Assembly (NCBI GenBank): GCA_963762615.1
Contig: CAVXLG010000013.1
Location: 1,116,001-1,180,000, forward strand
Reading direction: 5' to 3'
Length of the DNA: 64,000 bases
Source: PALSA-505 sp963762615
GTDB lineage: Bacteria > Actinomycetota > Actinomycetes > Streptosporangiales > Streptosporangiaceae
Position numbers and translations under genes: made by a program. Position 1 is the first letter of the stretch. Each line of letters begins with the position of its first letter. Under the pieces are notes generated by a model, which searched no databases, was not told the origin of the DNA, and saw only the letters and a program-made list of their open reading frames with translations. Positions 1-9,432 of this stretch are shown piece by piece.

Positions 1-2
1 CC

Positions 3-974
3 GCTGTCAGCGTGGCCCCGCTGGCGCCAGCGCAGGCTGCCGCAACCGATGGCCATGGGGCAGCGCTGCGCCCAGCAGTCGCGACGGAGATCGACCTTGC
101 CCATCTGCCGCGTAGCATCGCGGCCGACCCGCTGACCGGCATGATCTACGTGAGTGAGTTCGGCGGCGAGCTCCAGGTAATCAACGGGCGAACCAACTCG
201 GTAGTTGCCTCGCTGCCCGTTCCCGGCCGGGTGCCCTTTGTCGCGGTGGATCCCCTGACCGGAAGGGTCTACGTGACCGGCGGGACCCACGTGCTGGTGA
301 TCGACGCGCGGACCAACAAGGTTGTGGCCAAGATCAGGCTGAGCGGCTCCTTCCTTGCTACCGATCCGCTAACGGACAGGATCTATGTGCAGGCGTACGT
401 GAGCCTCGCTGCCGGCAAGCTCGCAGTGATCGACGGGCGGACCAACAAGGTGCTGGCCGCGATTCCCGACGCTAATGGGTCCTGGGGAGTTGCGGTCAAC
501 CCACTGGCCAACACCGTCTACGCCGGGGGCTCGGCGGACTCGCTATGGGTGATCGACGGGCAGACCAGCAAGGTGACCGCCACCGTCCCTGCCGTCCAGG
601 GCTCGGACATTGCGACGAACCCGCTGACTCACACCATCTATGTCCCCGATCCTCATACCGACGCCGGCGGCCAGACGTTCGTGATCGACGGGCGGACCGA
701 CAAGGTGACGACCTCTGTCCCTGGTGCTGTCCCGATTGCAGCCGATACAGATCCCCTGAACAACCTGCTGTATGTCGTGAACACTCACGGTGGCTTTCTT
801 GGTACTCCGGGTCTGCTCTCGGTGATCGACGGGCGCACTAGCGTGATAACGGCGAACGTCAAGCTCAGCGGGACCCCATACGACGTTGCAGTCGATCCGC
901 TGACCAATAACGTTTACGTCGCCATGGCGAACAAGCACGCCAGCTGGGTGTCGGTTCTGTCTGGCAGCCGTTGA
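3..974 (+). CDS. Secreted YVTN-type beta-propeller protein (5' end outside window)
   Basis: The frame is open from the first bases, so the N-terminus lies outside the window; a GTG at 12 is the first internal start. The visible N-terminal residues APLAPAQAAA look like the end of a signal peptide, so the protein is probably exported. About seven repeats follow, each with a DPLT-type segment, a YV strand and a VIDGRTNKV-type strand. This is the blade pattern of YVTN/Lvh-like beta-propellers, used mostly for binding. There are no catalytic motifs. The stop codon lies inside a small inverted repeat at 969-990. Family assignment is firm; the ligand and role are unknown. Confidence 0.85.
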   Translation, partial: AVSVAPLAPAQAAATDGHGAALRPAVATEIDLAHLPRSIAADPLTGMIYVSEFGGELQVINGRTNSVVASLPVPGRVPFVAVDPLTGRVYVTGGTHVLVIDARTNKVVAKIRLSGSFLATDPLTDRIYVQAYVSLAAGKLAVIDGRTNKVLAAIPDANGSWGVAVNPLANTVYAGGSADSLWVIDGQTSKVTATVPAVQGSDIATNPLTHTIYVPDPHTDAGGQTFVIDGRTDKVTTSVPGAVPIAADTDPLNNLLYVVNTHGGFLGTPGLLSVIDGRTSVITANVKLSGTPYDVAVDPLTNNVYVAMANKHASWVSVLSGSR

Positions 975-990
975 CGCTTGAGTGTCAACG
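969..990 (+). terminator. Small inverted repeat over the stop codon of the YVTN gene
   Basis: CGTTGAC (969-975) pairs with GTCAACG (984-990) around an 8-base loop and includes the TGA stop. There is no U-run, so it is at best a weak terminator. Confidence 0.35.
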
Positions 991-1168
991 GCCTTGGCCA
1001 CTGGTGTCCCTGGCCGCAGGCAGCACCGGTCCCGCCATGCCCGCGTCCAGCGGCTGCCGGCGACTCAGGAACCCGATACTCAAGCAGCTACTTGACTGTC
1101 GCAGGGCGGTAGGACATACTCAAGCACAAGGCCTGACGACACCGCGTCTCCCCAGGCCCGAAGCATGA

Positions 1169-1330
1169 GGCGCGGGTGACATCATCGCCCATGGCGGCCT
1201 GAGCTTCTGGCAATCGCTGATCCGGCTCGACCTGATCGATGAATACCGAGTGACAGTCTTTCCCTATCTGGCCGGCCAGGGCAGGCGCCTGTTCGATGAC
1301 CTGGAAAAGCCGGGCGAGCCGTGTTCGTGG
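1169..1330 (+). pseudogene. Remnant of a DHFR/RibD C-terminal domain protein
   Basis: The frame that passes the ATG at 1250 reads DIIAHGGLSFWQSLIRLDLI, then DEYRVTVFPYLAGQGRRLFD. This matches the C-terminal half of the RibD C-terminal (dihydrofolate reductase-like) superfamily, where a glycine-rich turn leads to a strand ending in a GxGxRLFDDL motif. An in-frame TGA sits directly upstream at 1166-1168. The N-terminal half is absent and the family match ends near 1330, so this is a decayed fragment. A related but nearly complete gene lies at 62920-63511. Confidence 0.6.
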
Positions 1331-1542
1331 CGGCCGGCGCAGGTTACGGTCGTTCCCGTGCCAGGACAAGATTGTCCGTCCGGGGACGAACCTTCACAGG
1401 GCAGTTCGCCAGCGGATGAACATCAAGCTCAATGGCCTGATCCACGGACAAGGGCCGTCTGCGATGGCCCCCAAGGTGGATTTCCTGCTCTCAGGTCTGT
1501 TTTCGACGCGGATCGGTGACGGGACCTAAGGAGAAAGAATCG

Positions 1543-2644
1543 ATGAAAGCACCCAGATGGGCGATCCGCAATCGCTTTGCGCGGGGAACCCTGACCTCGG
1601 CGGCCGCGGTGGCGCTGGTCGCCGTCGGCGTGCCGGCGGCGGCGCTGGCCACCCACACCGCCTCGCGGCCGGCTTCCACTCAGGCCGACGGAGGCTACCC
1701 GCCGCCGGCCGGCATCTATACCCCCTTCACTGACTGCCCGATACTCAACCCGTTCATGCAGGAAACCCAGGGTGGCAGAGCCGTCTTGTGCGCCGCTGGG
1801 ATATTCCAGGGCGGCTCGAGGACGCTCGGTACCATCACGACGCCGGTCACGGAGTCGATGGAACGTGCAGTTCGGCGCCATGCAGCTGCCGAACGCCTCG
1901 CTCGGCGGCGACTGGACCCAGGGGCTCTCGAGTTACGCCGGCGGGATTCTGCCGCCGCCCTCGGGGCTGTCGGCGATGCTGGTCACCAAGCCGGACCTGA
2001 TCCCGGAGAGCCTGACCACGGCGCTGGGCTGCGCCACCGCCACCGACAAGACCGTCAAGACCCTCTGCTCGGAGGCGGAGAACTACGGCGGGAAGTACAA
2101 CCAGGTGTACGCCCTGGCGCAGAACGTGGGGCAGGTCACCAACTTCGACGTGAACACGTGGACCCAGCGGATCGACGTCAAGCTGATCAATCCGCTGCTG
2201 GGCAACTACTGCACGATCGGGAACGCCGACCAGCCGATCGTGGTCAACCCGTACATCAACGTGGGCTCCGGACTGAACACTGAGCAGGACCCGGACCCGG
2301 CCAAGCACCCCGACACCGGGGTGCTGGACATTAACGACACCAGCGCCACCGACACCACCTTCGCCGCGCCGGGCGTCACCGGCTGCGGGCCGGGTGGGGC
2401 GGCCAACGTGCCGATCGATGAGGCGCTCGACGCGGGCACCGGCCTGCCCGCGGCGTCCGGGGTGAACAGCCTGGCGCTGACCGGCACCTTCGAGATCGCC
2501 TACTGCTTCTACTCGAAGAACCAGGCGAAGATCCTGCTGGCCGCGTTCCTGGCCAGCCGGCACGGCGAGGGGCCCAGGGAGTCCGCGCGCCGGATCTCCA
2601 CGGCTGAGCTGCACACGCTGCTCCAGCGCACAGGTATCCGCTGA
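1543..2644 (+). pseudogene. Secreted protein of unknown function, broken by a 1-nt frameshift
   Basis: ATG 1543 has a good ribosome binding site (AAGGAGAAAG, about 1528-1537) and opens a signal peptide with basic residues, a hydrophobic Ala/Val core and an ALA cleavage region near residue 35. The first frame stays coding to about 1857 and ends in a plausible ITTPVTES segment. The homologous reading then continues one frame over as NVQFGAMQLPNASLGGDW to the stop at 2644. Removing the A at 1858 would join them as TESWNVQFGAMQ, so one base seems to have been inserted, in life or in sequencing. The C-terminal part has four or more cysteines and many Asn/Gly residues, as in extracellular proteins. 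No known domain was recognised. A strong hairpin follows at 2712-2748. Confidence 0.7.
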
Positions 2645-2711
2645 GGCCTATTCCAAGTCAAGTCTTACCCGGTTTCGAATGGTTTCCCTGGCTAGCAGTC
2701 TCATACCGGTA

Positions 2712-2748
2712 ACGGCGGGAGCACCAGGTCTTCTGGTGCTCCCGCCGT
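2712..2748. terminator. Perfect 16-bp hairpin between convergent genes
   Basis: Arms 2712-2727 and 2733-2748 are perfectly complementary around a 5-base loop (GTCTT). The hairpin lies between the + strand secreted-protein gene ending at 2644 and the - strand gene ending at 2917, so it can serve both directions. It has the same size and layout as the one at 15191-15227. Confidence 0.75.
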
Positions 2749-2916
2749 CATTGGCAGCACCGAGACGGCCGAGGCCTTCTCTGGCAGGCGGGCCACGGGC
2801 TGCGGGCCAGCTGGGCAGCGATGACACTGTCGCCGCCCGCGCTGCGCCGCTCGCGGGCGCGCACGCTCGCCGGGCCAGCAAGCGGCCCGAGAGCCACCCA
2901 GCGAGAAGATCTGCCG

Positions 2917-3435
2917 TCAGAACATAAACCAGACCGTGAACGCGGAGCCAGTGGTCACGGTCTGGCCCATGATCGGGCCGCTGTTGCGCACCCGCAGGAA
3001 CAGGCCGGTCTTCACATTCTGGAATGTGATCATAGGCCCGGCCGCGTTTTCGATCCACCGCTGGCTGGCGAAGCCGTTGCCGCCATTGCCCGGCGGCTCG
3101 AGTGTCACGTTCTGGCCGGGGCTGGAGGACCTGCTGGTCAGAGCCAGCCCCCGGTTCTCGAGGACGGCCGAATTACTGGAGTCGAAGGCACACTCGGACC
3201 ACGAGGTGAAGCCGTTTTGGCTCGGCTTGAGGATCGCGGCCGCCCCGGAAAAGGTGTTGTTAGGTGTCCCCAGGAAGTAGGTGACGTGGCTCTTGGTGAC
3301 GTGGAAGAAGTTGCCGTCGTCGCAGGTGGGCTGGTGGCGGGCGGCAGTCGTTCCGGCGCTGGCTAGGCCAGCGTTAGTGGCTAGGGTTCCCGCGGCGAGC
3401 AGCCCCGCCGCAAGCATGGAAATAAGGCGTTGCAT
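2917..3435 (-). CDS. Small secreted ricin-like (beta-trefoil-like) protein, copy 1
   Basis: 172 residues. An N-terminal signal peptide (MQRLISMLAAGLLAAGTLA, ending near ASA) points to secretion. The mature part carries a CDDGNFF segment, a central ALTSRSSSPGQNV segment and a GFASQRW motif, then a GLFLRVRNSGPIMGQ segment. The QxW-like motif and the repeated GLxL segments suggest one or two ricin-type trefoil units, a sugar-binding fold; this is inference. Two cysteines near residues 38 and 81 may pair. It is paralogous to the gene at 15310-15873, and the upstream DNA is also similar. The start is supported by a GAGGGGAA-type ribosome binding site. The gene runs towards the shared hairpin at 2712-2748. 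Confidence 0.75.
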   Translation of the reverse strand: MQRLISMLAAGLLAAGTLATNAGLASAGTTAARHQPTCDDGNFFHVTKSHVTYFLGTPNNTFSGAAAILKPSQNGFTSWSECAFDSSNSAVLENRGLALTSRSSSPGQNVTLEPPGNGGNGFASQRWIENAAGPMITFQNVKTGLFLRVRNSGPIMGQTVTTGSAFTVWFMF

Positions 3436-3801
3436 AGTACCTGTTCCCCTCGTGATCTTTCCTCTAGGTCTTCTTGCGGGCTGGCCTGCCGTGCCTGATC
3501 AGCCTGACTTCCCCTCGAATCCCCGGCAGGCCGTCACTAGCGACGGCACGATCACCCGCCAACAGGCCGCCAATGGTCATCACCATGGTGCGCACGCCCG
3601 GACGACGCGGCGGGCGGCCACGTCTGCCGCGGCGACGACCGCCGCGGGCCGCTCGGCCGACGCGCCCGGGGCAATACCGGCTTCCCGTCGTACAGCCGGG
3701 CTGTCCCGGTATGCAAGTCATCTGCATAACAGCCTTACGGCATCACCATGCAGCCGCGCCGGGTGCTATCCCCGGAAATACATCCGGGCCGGCCAGAGGC
3801 C
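3436..3801. other. Intergenic stretch upstream of the ricin-like gene
   Basis: 366 bp without a supported gene. The part nearest 3436-3520 resembles the sequence upstream of the paralogue at 15310 (both carry CTGGCCTGCCGTGCCTGATC), so it probably holds a shared promoter or leader. The rest shows nothing recognisable. Confidence 0.5.
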
Positions 3802-4302
3802 TCAGCTGCTGCCGGGTCCGGTGACGCCGCAGAGGTCGGCCAGCACCTGGCCGGCGGCGTGCACGGGCAGCGCCCAGGTCTGCAGGCCGACCACGCCGTC
3901 GACTGCGATGCCGCCCAGCTTCTGCGCGCCCCGGACCGCCGTGGCGGTCTGCGGGCCGTAGATGCCGTCGATGGCGAGCACCGGATCGGAGGCAGGCGCA
4001 AAGCTGCCGCGTCCTTCGTTCAGCGCAGTCTGCAGCTTGCGCACCACCGACCCTTCCGATCCTTCGGCCAGGGTCGGCGGCTCCGGGCCGTCGCCGCCGA
4101 GCTTGCCCCAGGTGACCGGGCCGACGATGCCGTCAACGGTGATCTTGCTATAGCGCTGGAATTCCTCGACAGCCGCCTTGGTCACCGGACCGAAGATGCC
4201 GTCGATCTGGTCGTCGCTCAGGGTCCGGCGGACCAGCAGGTACTGCGCCCACCGGACCACGGATCCGGTCGCGCCTTCGGAGATGGTGGGAGGAGTGGTC
4301 AT
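3802..4302 (-). CDS. Peptidoglycan-binding domain protein with two PG_binding_1 repeats
   Basis: 166 residues. Two PG_binding_1 units are visible: one near residues 8-66, with GSVVRWAQYLL, DGIFGPVTKAAVEEFQ and DGIVGPVTWGKL, and a second near 78-145, with GSVVRKLQTAL, DGIYGPQTATAV and DGVVGLQTWAL. Such modules bind cell-wall peptidoglycan. There is no signal peptide and no catalytic domain, so export and partner are unclear. I use ATG 4302 because a GGAGA ribosome binding site lies seven bases upstream; a TTG at 4314 would overlap that site. The second repeat has a longer insert than the first. Confidence 0.85.
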   Translation of the reverse strand: MTTPPTISEGATGSVVRWAQYLLVRRTLSDDQIDGIFGPVTKAAVEEFQRYSKITVDGIVGPVTWGKLGGDGPEPPTLAEGSEGSVVRKLQTALNEGRGSFAPASDPVLAIDGIYGPQTATAVRGAQKLGGIAVDGVVGLQTWALPVHAAGQVLADLCGVTGPGSS

Positions 4303-5311
4303 AGCTGTCTCCAATCGTCGAATGTCAGCGGGCCTGCTCGCGAACCGCTGATCGGCAGCCGGCGGCCGGGACTGGCCGCCGTCACTGATACGGAGCAGCC
4401 AACGGCGTGCCTAATACGTCCATCCGGGGAGTTACGACATTCGTCCCGGTGATCGCTCCTGAGTGAGTGGCCACCCACCTGGGGTGTAGGGGGGTGTGCC
4501 GGAGCGGGCGGGTTCTCGTCGGTGAAGCTCAGCAGCGTCCAGGCTCGGCGCAGCAATGCCTACACCCGCCAGGCGTTCTGTCCCACCGTCACGTTCCTGA
4601 CCAGCTACCTCGGGCCCTATACCGGCACCTGCGTAGCTCCACCCAACGCGGGCGGCTCCGGTACTGGTTAGCGGATTCACCAGCCGACCGCCGACGACTA
4701 CCACGCCGCCCGGCGGCTGGCTCGTCAACTGCCCTGGCGCGGCGACCCCCGGCGAGCCAGTGGACCTGGCGGAAGTTGCCCTGCGGCCGTACTCGGCGGC
4801 GTCGGTGCCGGGGCCGGGCTGGGTTTCCAGTTCGGGGTGTTCGACGTAGGCCATGTACTCGCTGCTCGGCGTGGTCTTCGAAGTCGGCATTGAGCCGGTA
4901 ACTCCACTCCCGGTCGGATCAGGAATAGCAGCCAGGACACGTGGCAATAGCAGAACGCGATCAGCCACGGCGCAACCCGGTGCAGCAGCAGCCTCATACA
5001 GCGCCGGGAACAGGCCCAGCCACCCAGTGAAACCGGCTTCCGGTTCCGCGCACGGCCGGTAAGCCTGGCGGGATCACGGACGGCCGGAAGGCTGCCGACG
5101 GGAGGCTCGACCCCATCCAGGACCATACGGATCTCCATACGCCCCTCGTCCCGACCCCGAACTCCGCGAACATCAGCCAGCTGGCCGATGGCTGCCATGG
5201 CGGTGCCACCGCACGCTGAGAGTGTCTTGCCCGGCCACGGTGCCCGGCGCCCCAGGCCTGCAAGAGGGCAAGCCAACATCCGCGCTGCGCCCACCGACGG
5301 GAGGCCACTTA
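4303..5311. other. About 1 kb without a convincing intact gene
   Basis: Open frames exist on both strands but none has a good start, ribosome binding site and recognisable product together. The only segment with protein-like character is the + strand piece at 4513-4671, listed separately. The last bases hold the ribosome binding site (GGGAGG, 5299-5304) of the next gene. Confidence 0.5.
4513..4671 (+). pseudogene. Possible C-terminal remnant of a secreted protein
   Basis: This 53-codon frame reads FSSVKLSSVQARRSNAYTRQ and ends in TCVAPPNAGGSGTG before a TAG. Codon use is host-like and it has two cysteines, as in short secreted domains here, but no start codon or ribosome binding site belongs to it. 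It may be a truncated gene end or chance. Confidence 0.25.
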
Positions 5312-5851
5312 GTGAAGCAGATCCAGACCGGCACCAGTCCCAGCCTGATCGGCGCCCTGGGCCGCGCGTGCTACCGGCACCGCTGGATCACGCTGTTCGT
5401 CTGGCTGGCCGGAGCCGCCGCGGCACAGGCAAGCGCCCACGCTCCCGGACAGCTGACTTTCGTCAGCCAGCTGACGGCCATCAGGTTCTTCACCAACAGC
5501 GGGCCGATCACCGGCTGGCCCGCCAAGCCCTTGGTGCCCGGCGACCGCATCATCGGCCAAGACCGCATCCTCCAAGACGGTAAGGCCGCCGGCCACGACA
5601 ATGAGGTCTGTACGGTCTCCTTCCGCCGCGACGTGCTCTGCCAGGACATCGTCGTGCTCAACGGCCAGGGTGACGTACAGGCCAGCTGGACCCTTCAATG
5701 GCCCGCCGGCCATCGCGGGCCTAGCAACTTCGACGGCATCATCGACGGCGGAACATCGCACTTCGCCGCCGCCCACGGCTCATTCCACGCCACCACCCTG
5801 CACAACGGTGACTTGCGAATCACCGCTGTGGTCAACGCGGGACAGCGATGA
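5312..5851 (+). CDS. Chimera: MMPL-like N-terminal tip on an allene-oxide-cyclase/dirigent-like domain
   Basis: 179 residues from GTG 5312, which has GGGAGG at 5299-5304. The first 40 residues (GALGRACYRHRWITLFVWLA) match the cytoplasmic tip and first membrane helix of MMPL-family transporters, but the rest of that transporter is missing. From about residue 45 the sequence changes to a single barrel-like domain, with GDRIIGQDRILQDGK, a CTVSF strand, a DGGTSHFAAAHGSFHA turn and a final DLRITAVVN strand. This is the pattern of allene oxide cyclase barrel-like (dirigent-like) secreted proteins of actinomycetes. The MMPL helix could act as a signal anchor. Likely a fusion created by deletion; product localisation is inference. 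Confidence 0.65.
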   Translation: MKQIQTGTSPSLIGALGRACYRHRWITLFVWLAGAAAAQASAHAPGQLTFVSQLTAIRFFTNSGPITGWPAKPLVPGDRIIGQDRILQDGKAAGHDNEVCTVSFRRDVLCQDIVVLNGQGDVQASWTLQWPAGHRGPSNFDGIIDGGTSHFAAAHGSFHATTLHNGDLRITAVVNAGQR

Positions 5852-6004
5852 CTCACCCGCACGCTCCTTTCGCCAGCGAAGCCGAGCCGGCTCGGCTTCG
5901 CTGGCAGACAATCGGTCCCGAGGCGCGCAGGGTGACGGGTCTACCGATCGGCGGTGCTTGCCGCACCGGCTGGGTGCGGGGTCCTGGGTGGCTAGGGTTG
6001 GCGG

Positions 6005-6739
6005 GTGGGCGAACTGCTGCTGTTGTCGAACTCCACTGCCCCCGGCATGGAGTTCCTGGAGCACGCTACCGAGGCCATCCAGGCGGTACTCGGCGACCGC
6101 AGCAGCCTGCTGTTCGTGCCGTTCGCCAGCAGCGACCCCGACACCTACACCAGCATCATGCGCCAGGCCCTGGCCCGGGTGGGTATCGAGGTCACCAGCC
6201 TCCACCAGGCCCGTAACCTGACCGCGGCAGTGGCGGACGCGCAAGCGGTATTCGTCGGCGGCGGCAACTCGTTCCGGCTGCTGCACGCCCTCACCACGGT
6301 TGGTGTGCTGGAGGAGCTGCGGCAGGCGGCGGAGGCGGGTGTGCCGTACCTGGCTGCCAGTGCCGGCACCAACCTGGCCTGCCCGACCATCCGCACCACC
6401 AACGACATGCCGATCGTCGAGCCGCGCTCGCTGGCGGCGCTTGGGCTGATCCCATTCCAGCTCAACCCCCACTATCTCGACCCTGATCCGCGCAGCCCTC
6501 ACCAGGGTGAGACACGCCCGGCAAGGATCGAGGAGTTCCTGGAGGAGAACGACGTCCCAGTCCTGGGCCTGCGCGAAGGCGCCTGGCTGCAGGTCTCTGG
6601 CGCGCGGGCAATGCTGTCGGGCAGCAACACCGGCCGCCTGTTCCGCCGGCACACCGGCCCCATCGACATCCCAGTCGGCGCGGACCTGTCCTACCTGCTC
6701 GACACTTGCCCTCGCTTCGACATTGGCACCACAACCTAG
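6005..6739 (+). CDS. pepE: Dipeptidase E (peptidase family S51)
   Basis: 244 residues, close to the family's usual length. It hydrolyses dipeptides with an N-terminal aspartate in the cytoplasm. The catalytic set known from E. coli PepE (Ser120, Asp135, His157) is present one position earlier: Ser119 in LAASAGTNLA, Asp134 in TTNDMPIVEP and His156 in QLNPHYLDP. The FVGGGNSFRLL segment near residues 83-93 also fits the family. The start is a GTG. It stands alone between two secreted-protein genes; no operon partner is visible. Confidence 0.92.
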   Translation: MGELLLLSNSTAPGMEFLEHATEAIQAVLGDRSSLLFVPFASSDPDTYTSIMRQALARVGIEVTSLHQARNLTAAVADAQAVFVGGGNSFRLLHALTTVGVLEELRQAAEAGVPYLAASAGTNLACPTIRTTNDMPIVEPRSLAALGLIPFQLNPHYLDPDPRSPHQGETRPARIEEFLEENDVPVLGLREGAWLQVSGARAMLSGSNTGRLFRRHTGPIDIPVGADLSYLLDTCPRFDIGTTT

Positions 6740-6859
6740 TGCCGCAACAGGCAACGTTCGCCTAGCTGGCGGCCACCGTACGATCCTTGACCTACTCCCG
6801 CGCCGGGGCCACGCTGGGAACGCTTGCGGGGGCGGGTTCCGCTCGCAAGGGAGACGACG

Positions 6860-7486
6860 ATGAGTAACCGGTACGCCCGCATCCTGGCCGCCGGCGGTGC
6901 CGCGATCCTGGTGACAGCCCTGGGCGTCCCGGCGGCGCTGGCCGCGGGCACTTGGACCGTCCAGCCCGGCGGCGGCATCCAGGCGGCGTCAGGCAAGTTC
7001 ACCTTCACCGACACCACGGACCAGCAACTGCAAAACTGTGTCTCCTCGACCGCCAGCGGCACGCTCAAGGGCGGCAGCGGGCTACCCGGCGCCGACGTAG
7101 GCTCACTGTCGGCCGTCAGCTTCACCCACTGCACCGGCCCAGCCGGTCCTCAATTCGCCCTGAAGGCCGGTGCCGTGCCCTGGCATCTGAACTTCTTCTC
7201 CTACAACGCGGCGAAAGGCGTGGCGCGGGGGACGATCAGCCATCTTCGCATCGTGATCTCGGGCTGCGCCAAGGCCGTGATCGACGGCACGGGCGCTAGC
7301 GCCGACGACGGCAGGGTGACGGTCAGGTACACCGACAGCACCGGTCGGCTCACGGTGCTGACCACCGGCAGCAACCTGCACTTCTACGACGTCACCAACA
7401 GCTGCCTCGGGTCCATCAACGAAGGCGACACTGCCACGCTCAGCGCCATCTATACCGTGAGCCCGAAACAGGCCATCGCCGCTTGA
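6860..7486 (+). CDS. Small secreted protein of unknown function
   Basis: 208 residues. ATG 6860 follows an AAGGGAG ribosome binding site. A clear signal peptide (MSNRYARILAAGGAAILVTA, cleavage near ALAAG) is followed by a strand-rich mature part with four cysteines in two spaced pairs (QNCV, THCTG, SGCAK, NSCLG), so one or two disulfides are likely. No domain family was recognised. It is transcribed alone downstream of pepE. Confidence 0.75.
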   Translation: MSNRYARILAAGGAAILVTALGVPAALAAGTWTVQPGGGIQAASGKFTFTDTTDQQLQNCVSSTASGTLKGGSGLPGADVGSLSAVSFTHCTGPAGPQFALKAGAVPWHLNFFSYNAAKGVARGTISHLRIVISGCAKAVIDGTGASADDGRVTVRYTDSTGRLTVLTTGSNLHFYDVTNSCLGSINEGDTATLSAIYTVSPKQAIAA

Positions 7487-7760
7487 GGTCTTTCGCCCAG
7501 CCGAGATAGTGCCAGGCCGTGCCCCGTCCGTTCGGGCCCCGCCCGGTCCGCACGCGGTCAAAGTGCAGCAGGTAGACGGTCCCGGGCCGGCGGCCGGCCG
7601 CTCAGCCCGCCTCGGCCTCGAGGTCGGCTTGCCGCAGCGAGAACTTGACCTGCATGCCGGCCGCCCGCTTGCCGTGCTTCACGCGCGGCGAGAGCGGATG
7701 ATGCCTGACGCCAGACGCTGACTTGCCGAACGCGAGCGCTGCACTCTATATCACTGCTGG

Positions 7761-8123
7761 TCATCCCGTCTGTCTGATGTCAGCTGCCGTGATCTTCCCG
7801 TTCTGCACGGTGTACGTGCCCTGGTACTGGTTCACCGTCCCGTCGCACTGCGCCGCGTCCAGGCTGACGGACACCGTGTCCCCGGCGGTGCCCAGGTCGG
7901 CCAGGTCCTCGTACGAAGTGCAGTCGAATCCGGCCGCGAACTGCTGGTAGGTCTGCCCGGTCACGCTCCCAGGGCACGGGCTCGGTAGTGACCTGGCGGC
8001 GGGCGCAGACGGTACTGCTGTCGGCGCAGGGCACGGATGTGACGCATCATCGACCGGGCGAACGTTGCTTGATGCGGCACTAGCTGGCGGGCAGGCGCCT
8101 CCCCGGCCGCCCAGGCCGGTCAT
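7761..8123 (-). CDS. Possible C-terminal part of a secreted/lipoprotein domain
   Basis: The C-terminal half (TYQQFAAGFDCTSYEDLADL, then DGTVNQYQGTYTVQNGKIT) looks like the small alpha/beta domain at the end of many actinobacterial lipoproteins, where a YxxF helix precedes three strands ending in AADIRQT. The N-terminal 50 residues are proline- and serine-rich and unconvincing. No ribosome binding site or signal peptide accompanies any start from 8327 to 8123, so the gene may be truncated at its 5' end. Confidence 0.45.
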   Translation of the reverse strand: MTGLGGRGGACPPASAASSNVRPVDDASHPCPAPTAVPSAPAARSLPSPCPGSVTGQTYQQFAAGFDCTSYEDLADLGTAGDTVSVSLDAAQCDGTVNQYQGTYTVQNGKITAADIRQTG

Positions 8124-8254
8124 CAAGGCCCGCTTATGCCGCGAGTGGGCGCTCAGGAGTGCCACCCTGTTCACGCCGGGCCGCGCGCGGATGTCGTTGG
8201 CTGCCGGTGCTGGCCACCGCTGCGGTCTGATCGCTGGCGAGGCACGGCGAGCTG

Positions 8255-8707
8255 ATGAAGACTGTGGCCGTGGGTACCCAGGAGCCGCAGCGCGTCCGCT
8301 GGCCAGGGCACCTTCCGGTCGGTGCACTGCGGGTGGTGCGGTGGAGCGCGCATTACGACGAGACAGTTAGCTTTTACCGGGACACCATCGGGCTGCCGGT
8401 GCTGGAAACCTTCCGCGACAGCTACGGCCTGGACGGGACGATCATGGGCCTGCCCGGCGGCCTGGTTCACCTAGAGATTGTCCGGCTGGCGGACGGGCCG
8501 GACCCGGCGCGCGGACTGGATCAGCTGGTGTTCTACCTGCCCGATGCCGCCGCCCAGGAGCGCATCATGGCGCGGCTGGCCGTCGCGGGCGCGCATCCGG
8601 TTGAACAGATCGATTACTGGCAGGATAACGGCGGCGTTACCTACCAAGACCCCGACGGGCGAGAGGTGGTGTTCGCTTCCTGGGTTTATAGCCCGCCGCA
8701 ATCCTGA
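8255..8707 (+). CDS. VOC-superfamily (glyoxalase/bleomycin-resistance-like) protein
   Basis: 150 residues with one complete betaalphabetabetabeta repeat pair. RVVRWSAHYDETVSFYRDTI begins the first module, HLEIVRL provides a metal-site-like strand, DQLVFYLPDAAA opens the second module, and the typical GVTYQDPDGREVVFAS end closes it. VOC proteins are metal-dependent lyases, dioxygenases or drug-binding proteins. His72 and Glu74 in the HLE strand and the late glutamate could bind metal. The substrate is unknown. No operon partner. Confidence 0.85.
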   Translation: MKTVAVGTQEPQRVRWPGHLPVGALRVVRWSAHYDETVSFYRDTIGLPVLETFRDSYGLDGTIMGLPGGLVHLEIVRLADGPDPARGLDQLVFYLPDAAAQERIMARLAVAGAHPVEQIDYWQDNGGVTYQDPDGREVVFASWVYSPPQS

Positions 8708-8973
8708 TCCGCGCTGACCGCGCAAGCGCGAGGTGCTAACGCTGCCAGAGAATGCCCGCACATGTCGCGATCAGGGTCGCCGATGGAGGGTCGGGTTCTG
8801 GCTGGGGCTGTCAGTCGGTTACGCGGTGCGGTGCCCGATCAGGACGCGCAGTCCGGTGGGCAGTTGGTAGGTTCCGAACGCGGAGGCCAGCTTTACCTGG
8901 ATGCCTTCGGTTATCGAAATCCCACGTCGGAGAGCCGCGGACTAGGAACTTGACTCCGGCTACATGGCAGACG

Positions 8974-9432
8974 CTAAATGACGTATCCCCTGATATGTGC
9001 CGCGCCCTTCGCTAGGTCAACTGTTCCCCGGGCCCAGATCTGGAGTGAGTTTACCCAGGCATAGTCGGGCTCGGCGGTTGTCAGGGTCACGTTCTCGCGG
9101 AGGTCGCCAATGGGTGGCCCTTCGTCGAAGCTGGCCACGCCATCGGCATAAAGCGCGATCTTCTTGCCATCCTGGGTCGTGATCTCTGCGTGGATGTGGA
9201 GCTGGACACGGCCATCGGGACGGACATGGATGTAGTCGGCGAGCCTAACTGTTCCTCGCAGCCTCTGACCAACGATCGGCCCCTCGAAGGTGAGGTCGTA
9301 CCGGGCCCCTTGCGGGGGGATATTCGCGATATTGGACAGCAGAACATCCAACGCCGGCACACCATAGGAGGTCACCCCGGTCAACTGGATCCTGTACTCG
9401 TAGATCAACTCTTCGGGCAACTGTTCTGTCAT
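8974..9432 (-). CDS. DUF3237 family protein
   Basis: About 152 residues starting at MTEQLPEELIYEYRIQLTG. The family is a small strand-rich barrel; characteristic segments are GARYDLTFEGPIVGQRLRG, a RLADYIHVRPDGRVQLHIHA stretch and the final YAWVNSLQIWARGTVDL. Function is unknown in the family. I prefer the ATG at 9432 over a start at 9474, which would add 14 residues not typical of DUF3237. No ribosome binding site is decisive. Confidence 0.8.
   Translation of the reverse strand: MTEQLPEELIYEYRIQLTGVTSYGVPALDVLLSNIANIPPQGARYDLTFEGPIVGQRLRGTVRLADYIHVRPDGRVQLHIHAEITTQDGKKIALYADGVASFDEGPPIGDLRENVTLTTAEPDYAWVNSLQIWARGTVDLAKGAAHIRGYVI

Noticed and set aside
5780..6754. 324-residue - strand open frame across pepE
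   Set aside because: It is antisense to a well-supported peptidase gene with all catalytic residues, and has no family features.
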